A stretch of DNA of 64,000 bases from Bacilli bacterium (GTDB lineage Bacteria; Bacillota_I; Bacilli_A; RFN20; CAG-449): positions 10,227 to 74,226 of the forward strand of contig CAAEFC010000043.1 in assembly GCA_900755065.1 (NCBI GenBank), read 5' to 3'. The notes under the pieces are model-generated. The model was given only the letters and a program-made list of their open reading frames with translations. It was not told the origin of the DNA and made no database searches. A program made the position numbers and the translations under genes. Shown piece by piece: positions 59,794 to 64,000 of this stretch (position 1 is the stretch's first letter; each line of letters opens with the position of its first letter).

Positions 59794-62763
59794 TTACCCC
59801 TCTATTTCCATGTTTGTGTAATTATAGTAACAGCAGATGTACTCCCCTTCAAAGAGTCTGCCGATTACTTTCGATACCCGGATATCGTCGGAAGAAGACG
59901 ATTGTCCTCCCGCCGAAGCGACGGAATTCAGGACCATGCAGTTTTCCGCCCTTCCTCCGGAAAGAATTCCGACCAGACAGCCGACGAAATTGTTGCCTTT
60001 AACGTCGGCGCCCTCGATACGAAGATCGTACACTTCGCCCGACAGCGTCGAAAACAGACCGACGCCGTACAGCGAATTCAGTTCTTCGCCCTGCAAATAC
60101 GATTCGCTGCGGCGGATGACGAAATTCCGGATCGTCTTTCCGTTGCCGTAGAAGACCCCCGAAAACGGACAGGAAGAACTGCCGATCCCGTAGATTTCCT
60201 CACCCTCGAAATCGATGTCGTTCATCAGAATAAACGACTTTCCGTAATTCTGAACTTTGTCCGCGTCATACTCGCCCGAAAGATTGAAATACGTTTTCAG
60301 ATCTTCTTTGGAATAAATCCGGATCGCGTCCGAAACGCTGTTCTCGTCATACGCGACGTGATCGAAATAGAAGACATCGGTTCCGTAGACCGTCGTCCCG
60401 TCGACACTGAGAGTCAGCCTCTGCCTTTTTGAAGGATTCCCGGAGAACTGCTCCTTATCGACGATCAGATTTCCGTCGGAGATCCGATACTCGACTGAGC
60501 GATGATTCAATTCGACCGTGAATTCGGCGGAAGCCAGATCGCCCAGAGCGATCGTCAGTGCGTCCGTATCCGAATAGAGGACTTCGACGCCGCTTCCCAA
60601 TGTCCGCTGAGGAACGATCTGCACATAGACGGTATTGGAACGAAGTCCGGATTCGCTTTCCGCGTACACGCCGACTCTGTCCAACGTGCAGGCATCGTCG
60701 ACATACAGCCGATTACCGTCGATTTCCACGCCGTTATACGTCGAATTCAGGTGATAACTCACCGCGTCGTCAAGGTTCGTCCGATCGTATTCCGCCTGCA
60801 ACAAACAGGAATTCCCCGCCGTCAACGGACCGATTTCCGATAACGAAAGCGATTGTAATGGTTCGTAGACGGACACCTCGATCGAATTCCGGTACGTGCC
60901 TTCCTCGTTGGTCAGACTGACTTCCAGAACGAAGGAAGAATCCCGTCCGTTCAGCGTCTGAATCTGTCCGTCGCGGATATAGTAGCCCTCTCCGATCAGG
61001 TTCACTTCCACCTGATCCAGATAAGAAGCGAACTTCAACGGCTGAATTTCGATGCTGTACGGAATCGCATCGCCCCGGAAATGCTTTCCTTCCGGTATGA
61101 CGATGTCGATCGAACGGATTTCGTATTCGATCAAGGAACTCTTCAACGCCGGAAGATCGGCGTCGAACTCCCAACAGGAAGAAGAGAATACCGTTGAAAA
61201 ATCGAACTGTTTCATCTCCGCTTCGCTTTCAAAGAAAACGTTTCCGGAAGATAGCGATCCCAGACCGACGAACACATCGTCCGAATGGACTTTCGCGGCG
61301 TAACAGTTGGAAATCTCTCCGGCATCATAGCCGACGAAAGAGCCGAAATACGTGTCGCTTTTCACTTCCGAAAGGCTCCAACAGTTCCGGATCGTCCCGA
61401 AATTCGAGCCGACGAATCCGCCGACGTAGCGGTAGGCATTTTCGTCCGAAGTGACGTTCATGTCGACTCTCGCCCAGCAGTTTTCGATCAAACCGGACGA
61501 AGAGCCGACCAGTCCGCCCGAATAGGACGAGACGTTCAATTCGCCCTCCACGCCGAGATTCCGGATCACCGACGAAGATGTGGCGTATCCGAAGAGTCCG
61601 GCGTTAAAGGAATAGGTGTCTTTTCTCGACGCGTACAGATTGAAAACCGTATGACCGTTTCCGTCGAACGTTCCTTTAAACGCGTACCGCGTGGCTTCGT
61701 TGCTGTCGAGTACGTCCTGATAAGTCCCTAACGGAATCCACCCTTTCCCGCCGTCGTAGCCTTCTCCTCCCGGAGAGAGCCAGTCGGAAAGGTCGATGTC
61801 TTTCATAAGGATATAGTATCCCGACAGAGTTTCTTCGCTGTCGTTGATGGAAGCGAGATCTTCCACCGTATAGATGAATCGGGTCGCCACGTCCAGTTCG
61901 ACGGCCACCGAATTCCGGGAAGTGACAATTTTCAGTTCCTGTTCGCCGATACCTAGCACATCGGATACTTCGCCCCGGATTTTCAACCGGCGGGTCGAAG
62001 CGTCGTACGTATAGTATTTTTCGTCGATTTCCTCGTTGTTTTCGTTGACCAAAGCGACCACGCCGTCGGCTTCCGCGTCCGGATTTTCCGAAAAATCCAG
62101 ATAGTAATTGGCGTTGTAATCGCTGCCCGCTTCGATGACCTGACGGGAAGATTCGACCGTAACGAAATTCCGCGTCATCACGTAAAATTCTCGCTCCGCG
62201 TAGGTAACGTCGTGGCAGTTTGCGACAACCGTAAAAGTCGCGCCGTCTTCCGCGATCGGCGAAAAGTTGACCTTCCCGGTCGCTTCGTCGATATTCACAC
62301 CCGAGACGCTCTCTTTCAGCGAATACGTCAGCGCATAATTCTTGGAAGAAACCGCCGTCACGTATTCTCCGTTGGTGATGTAAGCCGAACGGTTGAGGAA
62401 ATTCAATTCGCTGTCTTCGTAATCGTAGACCAACGTAACCACGACCGGTTCGGAAACTTTGCTCCCGCTTTGCGCGACGACGAGAACCTGCGTGTAATTG
62501 GCGATCGCATGATCGAAGGTGATCGCGCCGGTCTTTTCGTCGATGGACACATGCGAATCCGCGTTCAGTAGACTATATGTCACATTTTTGATGTTTCCGC
62601 TGATTGAAACCCGTTCGCCCGACGTCAGCACATATTCGCTCTTCGTCCACGTCAAAGTCAGATTCTGAGTCAGAATCCCGGAATCCCCGTTCTTCTTCTC
62701 CGAACAGGAAGCAAGTCCCAGAGGCAGAATCAAGGTCAGCAAGGCTGTTACAATCTTTTTCAT
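59794..62763 (-). CDS. Large surface lipoprotein with cadherin/Ig-like and GLUG-type repeats
   Basis: A 989-residue lipoprotein with lipobox LASC (Cys20). Two or three Ig/cadherin-like domains occupy about 30-300. A GLUG-rich beta-helix-like region follows (about 305-520), with the classic order YYILMKDIDLSDW, GWIPLGTY, FKGTFDGNGHTVFNLYA, AGLFGYA, IRNLGVEG, SGGLVGSSSGLIENCWA and VGGFVGSNFGTIRNCWS. Two Ig-like domains (about 540-800) and a second, shorter GLUG segment close the chain (FILMNDIDFEGEEIYGIG, FSGVFYGNGKTIRNF). GLUG proteins are usually adhesins or glycan binders. Its place between permease and regulator genes suggests it helps capture the substrate. It begins one base after the MalG-type gene. 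Confidence 0.85.
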   Translation of the reverse strand: MKKIVTALLTLILPLGLASCSEKKNGDSGILTQNLTLTWTKSEYVLTSGERVSISGNIKNVTYSLLNADSHVSIDEKTGAITFDHAIANYTQVLVVAQSGSKVSEPVVVTLVYDYEDSELNFLNRSAYITNGEYVTAVSSKNYALTYSLKESVSGVNIDEATGKVNFSPIAEDGATFTVVANCHDVTYAEREFYVMTRNFVTVESSRQVIEAGSDYNANYYLDFSENPDAEADGVVALVNENNEEIDEKYYTYDASTRRLKIRGEVSDVLGIGEQELKIVTSRNSVAVELDVATRFIYTVEDLASINDSEETLSGYYILMKDIDLSDWLSPGGEGYDGGKGWIPLGTYQDVLDSNEATRYAFKGTFDGNGHTVFNLYASRKDTYSFNAGLFGYATSSSVIRNLGVEGELNVSSYSGGLVGSSSGLIENCWARVDMNVTSDENAYRYVGGFVGSNFGTIRNCWSLSEVKSDTYFGSFVGYDAGEISNCYAAKVHSDDVFVGLGSLSSGNVFFESEAEMKQFDFSTVFSSSCWEFDADLPALKSSLIEYEIRSIDIVIPEGKHFRGDAIPYSIEIQPLKFASYLDQVEVNLIGEGYYIRDGQIQTLNGRDSSFVLEVSLTNEEGTYRNSIEVSVYEPLQSLSLSEIGPLTAGNSCLLQAEYDRTNLDDAVSYHLNSTYNGVEIDGNRLYVDDACTLDRVGVYAESESGLRSNTVYVQIVPQRTLGSGVEVLYSDTDALTIALGDLASAEFTVELNHRSVEYRISDGNLIVDKEQFSGNPSKRQRLTLSVDGTTVYGTDVFYFDHVAYDENSVSDAIRIYSKEDLKTYFNLSGEYDADKVQNYGKSFILMNDIDFEGEEIYGIGSSSCPFSGVFYGNGKTIRNFVIRRSESYLQGEELNSLYGVGLFSTLSGEVYDLRIEGADVKGNNFVGCLVGILSGGRAENCMVLNSVASAGGQSSSSDDIRVSKVIGRLFEGEYICCYYNYTNMEIEG

Positions 62764-62764
62764 T

Positions 62765-63646
62765 TTATCCTTTTAAACCTCCCGCGACGGTATTTTCGAT
62801 AATCTTTTTCTGAAAGCAGGCGTAAAGGATCAGCACCGGAAGAATGGAAAGGATCATTGAAGCGAAGACAAGAGGATACTTCCCTCCCTGCCCGATGAAT
62901 TCTTTCTGCAACTGCTGCAAACCCACCGCCAAAGTCGGATGCGAATTCAGGAAGAGGTACGGCGTGGAGTAATCGTTCCACAGCGCGATCGCCTGCAAAA
63001 TGCAACAGGAGATGATCGGCCCCTTGCACATCGGAATCATCACCTTGAAAAAGATCGTGAAATTTCCTCCCCCGTCCATCTGCGCCGCTTCGGCGTACGA
63101 CCACGAAACGCTGGAAAAAGACGAATAAAGCAGAATGAAGTTGAATCCGAACGCGCCAGAATATAAGAACAGCACGCCGATCACCGTGTCGTCCAGATGC
63201 AGAAATTCCATGAAGGAAACCTGCGCCGGAAGCGTGCCTACGATCGGGACGACCATAGCAAAGATCGCCAGGCCATAGATGAGTTTCTTTCCCGGAAAAT
63301 TGTATTTGGCCAGCACATAGGCCGCGCAGGCCGAGAAGAAGACATTGACGATCGTTCCCAATACCGTCAGGATCACGGAATACAGGATCATCTCCAACAC
63401 ATTGTTTTCTTTGAGAATCGTCAGATAATTGGAGAAATCCCACGTCTTCGGAAGCCCCCAGAAATCCTTGAAATTCACGATCGACTGCCATTCTCCGACG
63501 CTTCTGAACGAGTTCAGCAGCATCCAGATAAACGGAAACAGCAGAGAGAGCGAGTAGAGGGCGAATACGATGAAAGCGATCGTCGTTCCGAACCGCATCA
63601 GAGGCGTTTGCGTCTTGTTTCTGATTTTTTTCATTTTCTGAGTCAT
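62765..63646 (-). CDS. Sugar ABC transporter permease, MalG/UgpE type
   Basis: A 293-residue inner-membrane permease with six helices. The EAA loop that docks onto the ATPase is AEAAQMDGGGNFTIFFKVMIP (about 187-207), and the C-terminus has the usual CFQKKIIENTVAGGLKG ending typical of the MalG partner. The substrate cannot be told from the permease alone; the operon suggests a GlcNAc-containing oligosaccharide. AGGAGG precedes the ATG. It follows the MalF-type gene directly. Confidence 0.94.
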   Translation of the reverse strand: MTQKMKKIRNKTQTPLMRFGTTIAFIVFALYSLSLLFPFIWMLLNSFRSVGEWQSIVNFKDFWGLPKTWDFSNYLTILKENNVLEMILYSVILTVLGTIVNVFFSACAAYVLAKYNFPGKKLIYGLAIFAMVVPIVGTLPAQVSFMEFLHLDDTVIGVLFLYSGAFGFNFILLYSSFSSVSWSYAEAAQMDGGGNFTIFFKVMIPMCKGPIISCCILQAIALWNDYSTPYLFLNSHPTLAVGLQQLQKEFIGQGGKYPLVFASMILSILPVLILYACFQKKIIENTVAGGLKG

Positions 63647-63658
63647 ATCCGAAACCTC

Positions 63659-64000
63659 CTAACACTCCGTATCCGAATACTTCTTCGACGCGACCCGGCG
63701 GACGAGAAGAATTAACGGCGCGAAAATCAGCGAAAACAGGAGACCGAACGCGGCGAACACCGGATATTGCGTCGTCTGCGCGGAACTGACTCCGTCGAAA
63801 ATCGATCCGGCGATGGTTTCGGTGTACGAATAACCGAACAGCACCGGTTGCAGATACAAGGTCAGAATATTGGTCATGCCCAGCACGATCAGCGTAACGA
63901 TGGTCGGCCAGATCATCGGAATCATGATCTTGGTGAATTGCGTAAAATTGCCCGCGCCGTCCATCTGCGCGCTTTCAAACAGTTCCTGAGGAACTCTTCC
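63659..64000 (-). CDS. Sugar ABC transporter permease, MalF/UgpA type (N-terminus outside window)
   Basis: The C-terminal 113 residues of the partner permease; the frame stays open to the window edge. The visible part starts inside the EAA loop (QELFESAQMDGAGNFTQFTKIMIP), followed by two membrane helices (around TIVTLIVLGMTNILTLY and YPVFAAFGLLFSLIFAPLILL) and a short basic tail. The solute-binding lipoprotein and the operon promoter are expected further right. Confidence 0.92.
   Translation of the reverse strand, partial: GRVPQELFESAQMDGAGNFTQFTKIMIPMIWPTIVTLIVLGMTNILTLYLQPVLFGYSYTETIAGSIFDGVSSAQTTQYPVFAAFGLLFSLIFAPLILLVRRVASKKYSDTEC

Noticed and set aside
1..64000. CRISPR arrays, insertion sequences, prophage or tRNA/rRNA genes
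   Set aside because: No regularly spaced short repeats, transposase or phage structural genes, or tRNA-like TTCRANNY stems were noticed; reading by eye could miss a single tRNA.
1..64000. Alternative genetic code with TGA as Trp
   Set aside because: Many well-defined genes end with TGA at the expected family length (for example the 6676 and 3861 genes), and Trp is encoded by TGG.

Overview
The window looks like a chromosomal stretch of an uncultured gut-type bacterium of class Bacilli, probably one of the small-genome lineages around Erysipelotrichales/RFN20/RF39. This is inferred from gene content; no rRNA or other phylogenetic marker gene was available to test it. Supporting signs are Gram-positive lipoprotein signals followed by Ser-rich linkers, strong AGGAGG-type ribosome binding sites, TATAAT/TATGAT -10 boxes, a DegV protein, Der and Cmk in one operon, a SpoVIF-like protein and a MurA homologue. 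TGA is used as a stop, so this is not a code-variant mollicute. Base composition is fairly even except for several AT-richer accessory genes (the two AAA_14 ATPases, the SUKH protein). I saw no tRNA, rRNA, CRISPR array, prophage or transposase.

Layout. 1-9.6 kb: the end of a membrane protein, a processive-type GT2 glycosyltransferase, a C39-like mini-protease, a UDP-sugar dehydrogenase homologue that has lost its catalytic Cys, an alpha/beta hydrolase, a Cof-type phosphatase, an FTCD_C protein and a Ser-rich OB-fold lipoprotein. 9.7-14.5 kb: an AAA_14/DUF4143 ATPase, then an envelope operon (GtrB-like GT2, MurA homologue, degenerate SGNH lipoprotein, small helical protein). 14.6-18.4 kb: a 1,267-residue relative of DUF4011/DUF3320 superfamily-1 helicases whose ATPase motifs are all eroded. 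18.5-26 kb: DegV, a class M sirtuin plus Zn-macrodomain hydrolase pair, a YwnA/YwnB-like Rrf2 module with three visible operators, an ABC permease remnant and a Ca2+-type P-ATPase. 26-33 kb: accessory genes, namely a membrane-anchored SUKH-DUF4375 protein, an M50-like protein without HExxH, an alcohol dehydrogenase, a mini kinase and a second AAA_14 ATPase. 33-41 kb: an XRE regulator with zinc ribbon, a P-ATPase with an MFS transporter, SpoVIF-like, der-cmk, and an AbiE-type toxin-antitoxin pair.

41.5-64 kb is a glycan-utilisation locus. A ROK kinase gene meets, end to end, a continuous minus-strand operon of more than 21 kb that enters from the right edge: two sugar ABC permeases, a GLUG/Ig lipoprotein, a ROK repressor, a UgpC-type ATPase, a repeat lipoprotein, a GH16 protein with two CBM32-like domains, a phosphohexomutase, a GH94 phosphorylase, NagB, NagA, a BspA-like LRR protein and a GH84 N-acetylglucosaminidase with two CBM32-like domains. 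Several of these genes overlap and the gaps between the rest are short (at most 22 bases). The inferred logic is surface cleavage of a GlcNAc-containing glycan, ABC import, intracellular phosphorolysis to a sugar-1-phosphate, mutase conversion to the 6-phosphate, then NagA/NagB to fructose-6-phosphate; the ROK kinase would capture the free sugar.

A recurring theme is full-length proteins that keep a family fold but lack its catalytic residues (UDP-sugar dehydrogenase, SGNH hydrolase, SF1 helicase, M50 protease).
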